A stretch of DNA of 64,000 bases, taken from contig NZ_RIAS01000002.1 in assembly GCF_003719335.1 (NCBI RefSeq), positions 310,001 to 374,000 of the forward strand. Reading direction: 5' to 3'. Under the pieces are notes generated by a model. It made no database searches, was not told the origin of the DNA, and was given only the letters and a program-made list of their open reading frames with translations. The translations under genes and the position numbers were made by a program. Origin of the DNA: Paenibacillus amylolyticus. GTDB lineage: Bacteria > Bacillota > Bacilli > Paenibacillales > Paenibacillaceae. Positions 1 to 7,749 of this stretch are shown in pieces (position 1 is the first letter of the stretch; every line of letters begins with the position of its first letter).

Positions 1-709
1 GCACGCCCTCGGTACACCAAGACCCCCGATAATCGAACACAGACCCGTCGGACATTTCGAAAATACATATGGCCATCGCATTGCCCTTATACCAGGAACC
101 TGGAGGGTTGAATTCGTGACAGTACACCGACACCGGATCAGCACCAAGGATATAACGCGCCTGATCAAAGGTATGTATCGCCATATCCAGCAAAAGCGGG
201 CTGTCCATAAGGTCGCGGAAACCACCAAAGTGCGCCCCGATAAAAAAGTCTGCCCCTGCATATCCCGGCTGTCCAATCGTTCCGCTGGAAATGAGCTGCC
301 GATAGGCACGGATGCGAGGATCGAACCTGCGGTTCTGCATCACCGCTTGAATACGTCCTGTACTGCGGGCGGTGTGCACAATGTCCGTGCAGTCCGAGAA
401 TGATTCTGCCAGCGGTTTTTCGCCAAAGACGTGGCAACCTGCCTGTAGTGCGGTCATCGCAATATGATAATGGCTGGAAGGGATGGTCACATCAAATACG
501 ATGTTGGCATCGACTGCCTCAAGGGCATCATGAATATTAGTAAATGTTGGACAGGATAAATTGTGACGTTTGGCAAATGATGACGCAGCTTCTTCGTAGA
601 GATCAACGAGCCCCACGATTTCTGTATCTGGTCTTTCTTTGGCATAGTCCGCCCAAGTATTTGCCATTGCCCCGCAACCTGCGATGATAACCCGATAAGG
701 GTAGGTCAT
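1..709 (-). CDS. Gfo/Idh/MocA family oxidoreductase (3' end cut by window edge)
   Basis: Probable NAD(P)-dependent sugar or cyclitol dehydrogenase. The gene runs leftward off the window, so about the first 236 residues are visible. The N-terminus has a Rossmann dinucleotide fold with glycine-rich IAGCGAMA at residues 9-16 and an acidic residue (D36) ending beta-2. The family EKP signature lies at 97-99, whose lysine is normally catalytic. The start is ATG at 709 with GGGAG about 9 nt upstream. The gene lies 144 nt downstream of the isomerase gene on the same strand, so the two are likely co-transcribed. An oxidoreductase next to a xylose-isomerase-like protein is the usual layout for inositol or uncommon-sugar catabolism. 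The family is sure; the substrate is unknown. Confidence 0.9.
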   Translation of the reverse strand, partial: MTYPYRVIIAGCGAMANTWADYAKERPDTEIVGLVDLYEEAASSFAKRHNLSCPTFTNIHDALEAVDANIVFDVTIPSSHYHIAMTALQAGCHVFGEKPLAESFSDCTDIVHTARSTGRIQAVMQNRRFDPRIRAYRQLISSGTIGQPGYAGADFFIGAHFGGFRDLMDSPLLLDMAIHTFDQARYILGADPVSVYCHEFNPPGSWYKGNAMAICIFEMSDGSVFDYRGSWCTEGV

Positions 710-853
710 GTGCTCAACTCCCTCATATAGATGCATAGATGTTATTGATCCAAGTTATAAGTGATTGTTCCATGTTAGTAGTACATGTGCTTGTGACGTG
801 CTTTTTGACTTTTCTGGGCACATGAGTAACCCTGTATTCATGCCGTTATTTCT

Positions 854-1741
854 TTATACAGGATTGGGCACAAAGCTGCCCCCGCGGCAATGTTTTAAAT
901 AATTCAATGCGTGGACTTGCCCGGTCATTTCAAGTTCGTCCCGGTACACCGGATCATGCCAGCCTTCAATGTCGATGGTGCCCTGGTAACCGTTCTGGCG
1001 CAAAATGGTGATGATATCTGCCCAGTTGCTGTCTCCAAAGCCAGGGGTGCGATGCCAGACAAATTCATGCGGGCCATGCACACCATGTTCTTTGACAACA
1101 TCCCAGGCGATGGTTGCGTCTTTGCCATGGACATGGAACACTTTGGGGGCCCATTTGCGAAGCTGTGGAATCGGGTCTATCAAGCTGACCATCTGGTGGC
1201 ATGGTTCCCATTCCAGACCGACATTTTCATCAGGAACGGCATTAAACATCATTTCCCAGGCGGTCGGGTTGTGGGCGATATTCCAGTCGCCGGTCTGCCA
1301 CGTTCCACCCATATCACAATTTTCAAAAGCAATGCGTACACCCCGGTCTGCCGCCCGTCGTGCCAGTTCACCGAACACTTCCTTGAACCGTGGAATCGAT
1401 TCGTCAATCGGCTGATTGGTCAGACGTCCGGTAAAGCCGGAGACGATCTCTGCTCCAAAAAGCTGCGCGTGGTCAATGACGCGCTCCCAGCTTGCCAAGG
1501 TGTCAGCGTTATCCCCTGAGCCGGTGAGCGGATTACCAAATACACTTACAGCCGATATGGTGATACCGTGTTCGTCAACGATATCGCGTACGCGTTTGGC
1601 GGTTTCTGCCAGATCAAGGCTGCCTGTGCTTTGCCAGAACGTCAGATTAAAAGATTCGAAGCCGTGTTGCATAATTTGCGGAATGACCCGAACGGCATCA
1701 TGGCCGCCTACAAGGGTTCCGATACGAATGGATGGATTCAT
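854..1741 (-). CDS. Sugar phosphate isomerase/epimerase (xylose-isomerase-like TIM barrel)
   Basis: Soluble protein of 295 residues, the normal length for AP-endonuclease-2-type TIM-barrel isomerases and epimerases such as IolE/IolH/YcjR relatives. Typical metal-binding strand ends are visible: FENCDMGGTW in the middle, GLEWEPCHQM, HVHGKD, and DIEGWHD near the C-terminus, which provide the Glu, His and Asp ligands. It probably interconverts a keto sugar, an inositol derivative or a sugar phosphate. Start ATG at 1741 has TTGGAG about 10 nt upstream. It is the first gene of a leftward pair with the oxidoreductase and is divergent from the AraC regulator, which suggests that the regulator controls the pair. 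The exact substrate cannot be read from the sequence. Confidence 0.85.
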   Translation of the reverse strand: MNPSIRIGTLVGGHDAVRVIPQIMQHGFESFNLTFWQSTGSLDLAETAKRVRDIVDEHGITISAVSVFGNPLTGSGDNADTLASWERVIDHAQLFGAEIVSGFTGRLTNQPIDESIPRFKEVFGELARRAADRGVRIAFENCDMGGTWQTGDWNIAHNPTAWEMMFNAVPDENVGLEWEPCHQMVSLIDPIPQLRKWAPKVFHVHGKDATIAWDVVKEHGVHGPHEFVWHRTPGFGDSNWADIITILRQNGYQGTIDIEGWHDPVYRDELEMTGQVHALNYLKHCRGGSFVPNPV

Positions 1742-1871
1742 GGTTGTAATTCACTCCAATATTGGCTTATAGTACTTCGTGACACACTCATTATAGCCGT
1801 GGATCTAAGGGAAGGCTCTAAACAATTTTGTGCTTTATTAGTCGGATCTTGTGGTGAGGAGGAAGAGAGCC

Positions 1872-2774
1872 GTGCTAGACTTGAAAGCGCTTCATGAGGA
1901 TACGCGAATTGATCATAAATCCCATCCGTTTCAATTGTTCCAAAATCGCTGTTCTGCGAAAAAAACGGAGGAATGCATTTTATATCTGCACTGGCATGAG
2001 CACTTTGAATGGATCATTATGCGTAAGGGGAGAGCGGTATTTCATATTGATAGCCGACCTTATGAAATTGAGGCGGGAGAGGTCATCATCATTCCGGGTG
2101 GTGCCCTGCATGTTGGATACGCGTTGGATGAAGGAGATGTTCATTATGACTCGGTTGTAGTTAACCGAGCCTTGTTCCAGGATTTTGCGAGCGACCCAGT
2201 GCATGAACAGTATGTTGCGCCTTATCTGGAAGGCAGTGTGCGGTTTCCAGTCAAACCGGCCGCAGAGAATGCTGCCTGTGCCGGGTATTATTCTTTATTA
2301 AATGAAGCTGTGGAAGAGATGGCGATGCAGCCTCCGGCTTACCAGCTTGTAGTGAAGTCCAAGCTGCATGCGTTGTTTACGCTGATGGCCCGGACGTTTA
2401 TGCCGCATCAGTTGCGGGATCGATCGGGTGCAGTGTATTTTCCTAACCGCGAGCGGTTCAAACAGTTGATTGCACAGATTGAGGCTGATCCTCAGGAGAA
2501 ATTGTCGGTAAGTGAAGCGGCAAGCCAAGTAGGACTGAATGTATATCATTTCTGCAAAATGTTCAAAAAGCTGACCGGACGTACGCTCGTAGAGTACGTA
2601 AACGGATGCAGAATGGGTGAAGCGGAGCGTTTGCTACAGAGCAGCAGTCTCACAGTCACGGAAATTGCCGCTCAGGTGGGATGCGACAATGCGAACTATT
2701 TTACAAAATTATTCAAGCAGTACAAGGGTATGACACCGTCGCAGGCACGGGGAATGAAGGAAGGGGAAAAGTGA
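1872..2774 (+). CDS. AraC-family transcriptional regulator with N-terminal cupin
   Basis: Regulator of about 300 residues. The N-terminal half is a cupin-type ligand-binding domain (LHWHEHFEW, then a glycine-rich beta region ending EAGEVIIIPGGALH). The last ~100 residues hold two helix-turn-helix motifs of AraC type (VSEAASQVGLNVYHFCKMFK and LTVTEIAAQVGCDNANYFTK). I prefer GTG at 1872 because AGGAGG at 1857-1862 is correctly spaced; a GTG at 1851 in the same frame lies upstream of that site. It is divergent from the isomerase/oxidoreductase pair, with about 130 bp between starts, so it is probably the activator of that pair in response to a sugar. Family sure, ligand unknown. Confidence 0.9.
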   Translation: MLDLKALHEDTRIDHKSHPFQLFQNRCSAKKTEECILYLHWHEHFEWIIMRKGRAVFHIDSRPYEIEAGEVIIIPGGALHVGYALDEGDVHYDSVVVNRALFQDFASDPVHEQYVAPYLEGSVRFPVKPAAENAACAGYYSLLNEAVEEMAMQPPAYQLVVKSKLHALFTLMARTFMPHQLRDRSGAVYFPNRERFKQLIAQIEADPQEKLSVSEAASQVGLNVYHFCKMFKKLTGRTLVEYVNGCRMGEAERLLQSSSLTVTEIAAQVGCDNANYFTKLFKQYKGMTPSQARGMKEGEK

Positions 2775-3055
2775 AAGAAAGGGCTGGAGGGTGGCATTGA
2801 AGAGAAAAGTGTATCAAGTTGTTCATAGGATAGTCCCCTCCTCTAAGATGAAGTCATATATTAAAGTGGTGTACCCTACTGGATTAACAACCATAAATAA
2901 GAAAAATAGGTACTTATGTTCCTATTATATTACGAACGAGCATAAAAAAAACCTTCAATTAAACTATTTATAAATTTATTGGGTTCATATTTATAGGGAT
3001 GAAGAGAAAACAATGTAGATATCACATGTACCAAGAGGTTTATCAGAAACTAAAT

Positions 3056-3096
3056 AAACTGACATCGGGACTTAACCGGTGTCAGTTTATTTTTTC
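3056..3096 (+). terminator. Rho-independent terminator after the AraC gene
   Basis: Arms AAACTGACATCGG and CCGGTGTCAGTTT form a 13-bp stem with one G-T pair and a 7-nt loop, followed by a T-rich run. It lies about 280 nt after the regulator. The 2775-3055 stretch before it is AT-rich, and I see no convincing gene in it. Confidence 0.8.
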
Positions 3097-3132
3097 CTAA
3101 TGAGCAACATAGGATAATAATATAATAAAAAT

Positions 3133-3312
3133 CTATTTGCAATGTTCGGGATTTAAGTTACAAGTACAAATGTTTACTCCCATTTTTGTATAACATTCTT
3201 TTTCAATTTTTTGCAAATGGTGCGCATACTGCTCACAAATTTCCTGATAAAATTCCACGTCGTCATGATTGGGTAAGTTAACAAGTCTATTACTAAACTC
3301 TAATAGTTCCAT
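3133..3312 (-). CDS. Small hypothetical protein, possibly a decayed gene
   Basis: A 59-residue frame starting MELLEFSNRL and ending in a cysteine-bearing tail ICTCNLNPEHC. Its composition looks like real protein (amphipathic helix, then a C-x-C...C tail). However, there is no good Shine-Dalgarno site before ATG 3312. The upstream sequence continues as an open, basic, helical frame in another register (about 3313-3420) that ends in a TAG overlapping the ATG and has no start codon. Two explanations fit: a translationally coupled small gene, or one ancestral gene broken by a frameshift. It lies next to a transposase relic, which favours decay. I do not recognise the family. Confidence 0.35.
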   Translation of the reverse strand: MELLEFSNRLVNLPNHDDVEFYQEICEQYAHHLQKIEKECYTKMGVNICTCNLNPEHCK

Positions 3313-3631
3313 TTTGAAAGTATGGGGCCTGCTTCTCCACTGAATTTTGATTCAATTTGTTTTCGAATGAGCTTAAATCTTTTCCTGTAATGAAAGTAGG
3401 TTCTGTTCTGGAGTCACACCTACTGTCCCATTCCCATCATAAGAGCTTTCAAAGCAACATCTCCTCTGCATTTATATTATTTAAAGTGGAGTATGTGTAG
3501 GGTGTAACAACCTTTGACGAAAATAAAATTATTGATGTATTGGGAAGAATCTGACGGGAATCTGTGAATCGACCTGATCGGGACATAGAAGAAGCTTGTA
3601 ATGAGATGACAGTAGCGAATGAATTAGTTGT

Positions 3632-3818
3632 GAGTATAAAAACTACAGGGTGAACCAGCTTCTAGACACGTTTGTTATTGGCCGATCGCTCAGCAAGAAA
3701 GGATGCCCCTACGATAAAGCCGTGGCCGAAGCCATGTACAAGGATCGGTTCATAGATCATTGGGTATATAACGCCTGTTCAGTATCGCCAGGAAGCCCCT
3801 TAAAAAGTTGTCTGATTT
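3632..3818 (+). pseudogene. IS3-family (IS150-like) transposase OrfB relic
   Basis: Reading from GAG at 3632 gives a fragment of an IS3-type integrase core: LLDTFVIGRSLSKKGCPYDK followed by AVAEAMYK, matching the family's S-x-K-G-x-P-x-D-N-A-x-x-E block around the catalytic Glu (D-N here is D-K). A second fragment in another frame (about 3755-3805) reads IGYITPVQYRQEA, the conserved OrfB C-terminus. The segment between them, normally about 60 residues, is missing, and a stop interrupts the tail. This is therefore an internally deleted, frameshifted remnant with no intact OrfA or obvious terminal repeats. The rest of 3313-3974 holds nothing else I can recognise. Confidence 0.75.
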
Positions 3819-3974
3819 AATGTTGACTATCCATTATTGCTAAAGGCGGGGGGTTGGGGAGGGGGAAGCCGACTTCTATGGTATTTAGCCGCCATCCCCC
3901 CTAAACCTCATCGTAAAGTCATGGACTTGTACACCTTACCCGGTACAAAGTGGCTTTCAGCGCGATCCAGCGGT

Positions 3975-4658
3975 TTATTTCAGAAATCTGGAGAACAGTC
4001 GATTGGCTTTCTTTGAGAGATCTTCCATTTTGAGATTAGCCTGATCGAGCTGGTTATATGCCCATTTGATCGTTTGCAGCATACGGGGGGATATAGGCGT
4101 ACCTTTGATACGTGGATAGATGTTGTGGTAGGCCCATACGAGATGATCCCAGCGATGGTCGTCTCCTTCCTGAATATACTCCGATACGTCCAGTACTTTG
4201 CCGCGTCCATTCTGGAGAAGCACATTTTTGAGATGGATGTCGCGTGGATTCAGTCCAATGCGACGAACCGCTTCTCGCGCTGCGTCTACATCGAGCATGA
4301 CCTGCTCGGGGACGGGGATTCCTTTTTCCAAACATTCAAGCAAAGTGTCTCCAGGTTCGTAACTGATAACAAGTATATTTCGGCCGCTGCCATAATACGT
4401 CGGGAAGTATGGCAGGCCCTGGAGCTGGGCGTAGACCTGTTTTTCGTTATTTAATTTATCTAGAGCATGATCCGAATACATTTTGAAGGCATACTGCGGC
4501 AGCTGGTCATACGTAAATACAGCCGCATCCGTACCGATTCCAATGCAGTTCACTCCTGCTGCCTCGCCGATAATGTTTACCAGCTCATTCCGATCGCTTC
4601 CGATGACTTGAATCTGTTGTAATGCTGCTTCCGCCTGGAACCAATCCGGCTGTTTCAT
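3975..4658 (-). CDS. Small protein-kinase-like protein (YrzF-like)
   Basis: A 227-residue protein with a compact eukaryotic-type kinase fold: glycine loop GIGTDAAVF, an ATP-binding lysine in YAFKMY, a helix-C Glu in LNNEKQ, a catalytic loop NPRDIHLKN (H-R-D-x-K-x-N-like) and a metal-binding D in VLDVSEY in place of DFG. It lacks the large C-lobe of PrkC-type kinases and has no membrane segment, so it resembles the short B. subtilis YrzF group or aminoglycoside-phosphotransferase-like kinases. I choose ATG 4658 because AGGAGG lies 7 nt upstream; the longest frame starts 33 nt earlier without a site. It stands alone. Its substrate is unknown. Confidence 0.75.
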   Translation of the reverse strand: MKQPDWFQAEAALQQIQVIGSDRNELVNIIGEAAGVNCIGIGTDAAVFTYDQLPQYAFKMYSDHALDKLNNEKQVYAQLQGLPYFPTYYGSGRNILVISYEPGDTLLECLEKGIPVPEQVMLDVDAAREAVRRIGLNPRDIHLKNVLLQNGRGKVLDVSEYIQEGDDHRWDHLVWAYHNIYPRIKGTPISPRMLQTIKWAYNQLDQANLKMEDLSKKANRLFSRFLK

Positions 4659-4966
4659 GGGTGGCGCCTCCTTTTGGATATGCCTGTACATATTTTCCGT
4701 AGTTGATAAATAGATTGTTGCTATTAGGATGCTTCGTGTGCTCTACAAATACGTGTTACAGTCAGAAGGCAATGGTTAGCGGGCTCTATGGAAACTGTAT
4801 TTACGTAATAGATTAATACCCTTCGTGCTCAAATTCAACTTTTCGGTGAATGGGTGGAGGAAGAGGTGGTGTTGAGTAAAAAGTGTGGAGAAGGCTGATG
4901 AGCGTCTTCAAGCTCAAGTTACTCTACCAACTCTTCGTATGCCCATGCCTTTCGACGCTCCCGCTA

Positions 4967-5032
4967 ATTCTAACGATCACGAGAAAGTCAAAATGGGCAA
5001 ATAAGGTCTGTGGTGATCTGTGGTGAGCGTTA
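4967..5032. repeat. Relic of the CTAACGATC inverted-repeat element (copy A)
   Basis: A forward arm ATTCTAACGATCACGAGAAA (from 4967) faces a reverse arm AAATAAGGTCTGTGGTGA...GCGTTAG (4999-5032) whose core is interrupted by a duplicated CTGTGGTGA. It matches the outer arms of the elements at 12333 and 52657 but lacks the inner pair. The rest of 4659-5100 has no gene I can support. Confidence 0.6.
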
Positions 5033-5100
5033 GCGTCGGATGGAGAGCATCCAGACGATAAGCCGAAAAGGACTTCCCTTCATCCTGATGTAACTATATA

Positions 5101-5116
5101 AACGATACGTATCGTT
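5101..5116. promoter_or_regulatory. Perfect 16-bp palindrome, candidate operator
   Basis: AACGATACGTATCGTT is self-complementary and lies 42 bp upstream of the best -35 box for the nuclease gene at 5363. The size and symmetry fit a TetR-type repressor site, but no TetR gene is present in the window. Confidence 0.45.
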
Positions 5117-5157
5117 CCTCAAACGGTTGCGCGCACAAGAAAATAACGGAAGCCGGG

Positions 5158-5186
5158 TTGCGGCACGACGGCCAGGGCTTTATACT
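5158..5186 (+). promoter_or_regulatory. Candidate sigma-A promoter for the nuclease gene
   Basis: TTGCGG, a 17-nt spacer and TATACT. Transcription would give a leader of about 170 nt containing an imperfect hairpin, CCGAATGTT (5211) pairing with AACGTTCGG (5245-5253). Confidence 0.5.
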
Positions 5187-5362
5187 GTGAGCAATAAAAG
5201 GATCTCCCAGCCGAATGTTATGCAAGGGCGGACATGTAGAGCAACGTTCGGATGTTATGTTTTACAGGGCAGTCTTACTATACTTCCCTGCAAACTCACC
5301 CTACGGTATGGGATGAAGCTTTGGCATGAGTAGATCCGGTATACAGAAAGGCAGATTATCAT

Positions 5363-6280
5363 ATGGCACAATACCCGCAGTGGTCTTATTCGCAGTCGCG
5401 GGCAAGTATGTTCGATGAGTGCCTGCGCAAATATTATTATCATTATTATGGTGCCCATAACGGATGGAAAACAGAATCGGCTGACGAGATGCAGGTTCGC
5501 TTGTACCGTCTGAAGCAGCTGAGCAATCTGTATCTGGTATTTGGGGATCTGGCACACCGAATGTGTGAGTCGGCTGTAAGGAGCAGGGAGGAAGGCAAGC
5601 CCAAGCCTCGTGAAGTTTTTTTGGAGAAAACGATACGTGATCTGCTGAACCAGGCATACAAAGAGTCGATGAATTCGGAGCAATGGCGACTTAATCCGAA
5701 AAATCATACGATGTTGTCAGAAATTTATTATGGCGATGATACACTGAACGACCGGGTCGCAACCATTAAAGAACGCGCAGGAGCCTGTGTAGGCAACTTG
5801 TATCAGACGCTGACGTGGGAAGATTTGTCCCGTGCAAGTACAACGATTCTGGAGATTGAGAAATGGGACACGATGATGCTGCATGATACGCGCGTGTATG
5901 TGAAAATGGACTTATTATATCGACGCAGCAATGGAAATATTGTCATCGTGGACTGGAAGACGGGCAAGGAGGATGATTTCTCCGATCAGTTAATTTTGTA
6001 CGCTTCCTATGTAAGAGAGCATTACCGGGTTCCGCTGGAGCAGATTGAGATTCGGGTGGAGTATCTGTTGACTGGCAAACACAAAGAGTTTGTTGCAACC
6101 GAAGAGGACATTCGCAAGGTGGAAGAGAACGTAGGGCGTTACATCGAGGAGATGCGCTCCTGTGTGGCCGATGAGTATTACAACCGTCCAAAGGAGATAT
6201 CCTATTTTACGCCGATGCCTTCGAACCGAGCGTGCCGGGATTGCAACTTTCGGGAGGTATGCAGTGAACGAGTGGTTTAG
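5363..6280 (+). CDS. PD-(D/E)XK nuclease with four-cysteine Fe-S site (RecB/Cas4-like)
   Basis: A 305-residue single-domain nuclease of the RecB/AddB-C/Cas4 type. The core active site is visible as VKMDLLYRR (metal Asp), then IVIVDWKTGKED, the D-x-K motif, with QLILYASYV following as the QxxxY motif. C20 in FDECLRKYY and the C-terminal ACRDCNFREVC triplet make the four cysteines that hold an iron-sulfur cluster in AddB and Cas4. The enzyme probably cuts or resects DNA with 5'-3' or endonuclease activity. There is no helicase, CRISPR array or Cas1/2 nearby, so it is a stand-alone member. ATG 5363 has AAAGG about 10 nt upstream. Function beyond nuclease is open. Confidence 0.85.
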   Translation: MAQYPQWSYSQSRASMFDECLRKYYYHYYGAHNGWKTESADEMQVRLYRLKQLSNLYLVFGDLAHRMCESAVRSREEGKPKPREVFLEKTIRDLLNQAYKESMNSEQWRLNPKNHTMLSEIYYGDDTLNDRVATIKERAGACVGNLYQTLTWEDLSRASTTILEIEKWDTMMLHDTRVYVKMDLLYRRSNGNIVIVDWKTGKEDDFSDQLILYASYVREHYRVPLEQIEIRVEYLLTGKHKEFVATEEDIRKVEENVGRYIEEMRSCVADEYYNRPKEISYFTPMPSNRACRDCNFREVCSERVV

Positions 6281-6321
6281 CGTAAGAGGGTGTGGAGATT
6301 GGAAGTAAGTCTCCTATATGT

Positions 6322-6373
6322 AAAAAAAAGAAGCGCAGTGTCCGGAGGAATCCTCCATGTGGCACTGCGCTTC
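6322..6373 (-). terminator. Terminator of ald
   Basis: Read on the minus strand, GAAGCGCAGTG and CACTGCGCTTC form an 11-bp stem enclosing a second small hairpin (GGAGGATTCCTCC), followed by eight T residues. It lies 54 nt after the ald stop codon. Confidence 0.85.
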
Positions 6374-6426
6374 GGTGCGTCCCACAGGCTGGACACAGTT
6401 GGTTCCAGGTGGAACGGCCAGAAGAT

Positions 6427-7560
6427 TTATTGGACAGCGGCGGCATCCTCCAGCGCCTGTCCTGCAGGTACATAGGCGTGCCCGAGGTCGCGTGCAACCG
6501 CCTCATACGTGATATGTCCATTCAGCGCATTCACCGCGCTGCGAATGGACGAACTGCCGCGAATCGCGGTGGCTGCACCGTGGTTCGCCAGTTGCAGCGC
6601 ATAAGGCATGGTGGCATTGGTCAGTGCCACCGTAGACGTGCGCGGTACGGCGCCAGGCATGTTCGCCACCGCGTAATGCACGACACCATGTTTCACATAG
6701 GTGGGTTCATCGTGGGTGGTGATATGATCAATGGTCTCGACGATCCCGCCCTGATCAATCGCCACATCTACAATGACCGACCCTGGTGCCATGGTCTTCA
6801 CGACCTGCTCGCTGACAAGCGTTGGCGCTTTGGCGCCCGGAATCAGCACCGCACAGATCAGCAGGTCCGCCCCAGCGACAGCGGACGCAATATTGGAGGG
6901 GCTGGATACCAGCGTCTGGATCTGATTGCCAAAAATATCGTCCAGCTGGCGCAGCCGATTCAGATTCAGATCCAGAATCGTCACATCGGCCCCCAGGCCA
7001 AGTGCAATTTTGGCCGCGTTGGTACCTACCGTACCCCCGCCAATAATAACAACCTTGCCACGGCTTACGCCAGGTACGCCGGATAACAGAATGCCTTTGC
7101 CGCCTTCTGTTTTCTCCAGAAGCTGCGCACCGATCTGCGCAGCCATACGCCCGGCCACCTCACTCATAGGTGTGAGCAGCGGGAGAGAGCCGCCGACTTC
7201 CAACGTTTCATACGCAAGAGCGGTCACCTGCTTTTCGACCAGCGCTTTGGCGAGAGCCGGCTCTGCGGCGAGGTGCAGGTAGGTGAACAGAATCAGGCCA
7301 GGGCGAAAATAACCATATTCGCTGGCGAGAGGTTCTTTCACTTTAAGGATGAGTTCGGCATCCTGCCATACCTGGGCGGCTTCTTCAACAATTAGGGCGC
7401 CAGCTTTAACATACTCCTGATCCGTAAATCCACTGCCAAGTCCCGCACCTTGTTCGATAAAGACCTGATGCCCGGCTGTCACAAAATCAGCTGTCCCGGC
7501 AGGAGTCATCGCTACACGATTTTCATTGTTTTTGATTTCTTTGGGAATTCCGATTCTCAT
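6427..7560 (-). CDS. ald: Alanine dehydrogenase
   Basis: Cytosolic NAD-dependent L-alanine dehydrogenase, converting alanine to pyruvate and ammonium. At 377 residues it has the family's usual length. Signatures: N-terminal [15 protein letters not shown], substrate-site Lys and His in LKVKEP and TYLHLA, a central Rossmann motif [19 protein letters not shown], and a C-terminal [11 protein letters not shown] motif. Two ATGs lie six bases apart. I prefer 7560 because GAGG is about 9 nt upstream of it and only 3 nt from the earlier one. The gene is divergent from a PucR-type regulator, as ald is commonly paired with AdeR, and ends in a strong terminator. In Bacillus the enzyme lets cells use alanine and supports sporulation. 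Confidence 0.97.
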   Translation of the reverse strand: MRIGIPKEIKNNENRVAMTPAGTADFVTAGHQVFIEQGAGLGSGFTDQEYVKAGALIVEEAAQVWQDAELILKVKEPLASEYGYFRPGLILFTYLHLAAEPALAKALVEKQVTALAYETLEVGGSLPLLTPMSEVAGRMAAQIGAQLLEKTEGGKGILLSGVPGVSRGKVVIIGGGTVGTNAAKIALGLGADVTILDLNLNRLRQLDDIFGNQIQTLVSSPSNIASAVAGADLLICAVLIPGAKAPTLVSEQVVKTMAPGSVIVDVAIDQGGIVETIDHITTHDEPTYVKHGVVHYAVANMPGAVPRTSTVALTNATMPYALQLANHGAATAIRGSSSIRSAVNALNGHITYEAVARDLGHAYVPAGQALEDAAAVQ

Positions 7561-7749
7561 AGCCATGCACCTCGTCCATTTATTGGTTGTTAGCTTATAC
7601 TACAAGTTTATGACTCCGTACGTCGTTTTGCACCTTACACAATGTCTATTTTTTAGATTGAAGACTCAACAATTCGTCGAAACAGACTGTTCAGGACACA
7701 TGTCTTTGGATTATAATGTAAGAAAAAATAACACTAAGAGGGATCGACT

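Noticed and set aside
911..1519. 202-codon plus-strand frame across the isomerase gene, and similar long frames opposite ald, sigL and the ABC genes
   Set aside because: These mirror well-supported genes on the other strand and carry no recognisable domains or ribosome sites.
2791..2973. 60-codon frame downstream of the AraC gene
   Set aside because: It needs a GTG start with poor ribosome spacing and has no coherent protein character; the region is AT-rich leader to a terminator.
5363..6280. Calling the Fe-S nuclease a Cas4 with a nearby CRISPR system
   Set aside because: No CRISPR repeats or cas1/cas2 exist in the window. The only short tandem array (52548) has contiguous 13-bp units without spacers.
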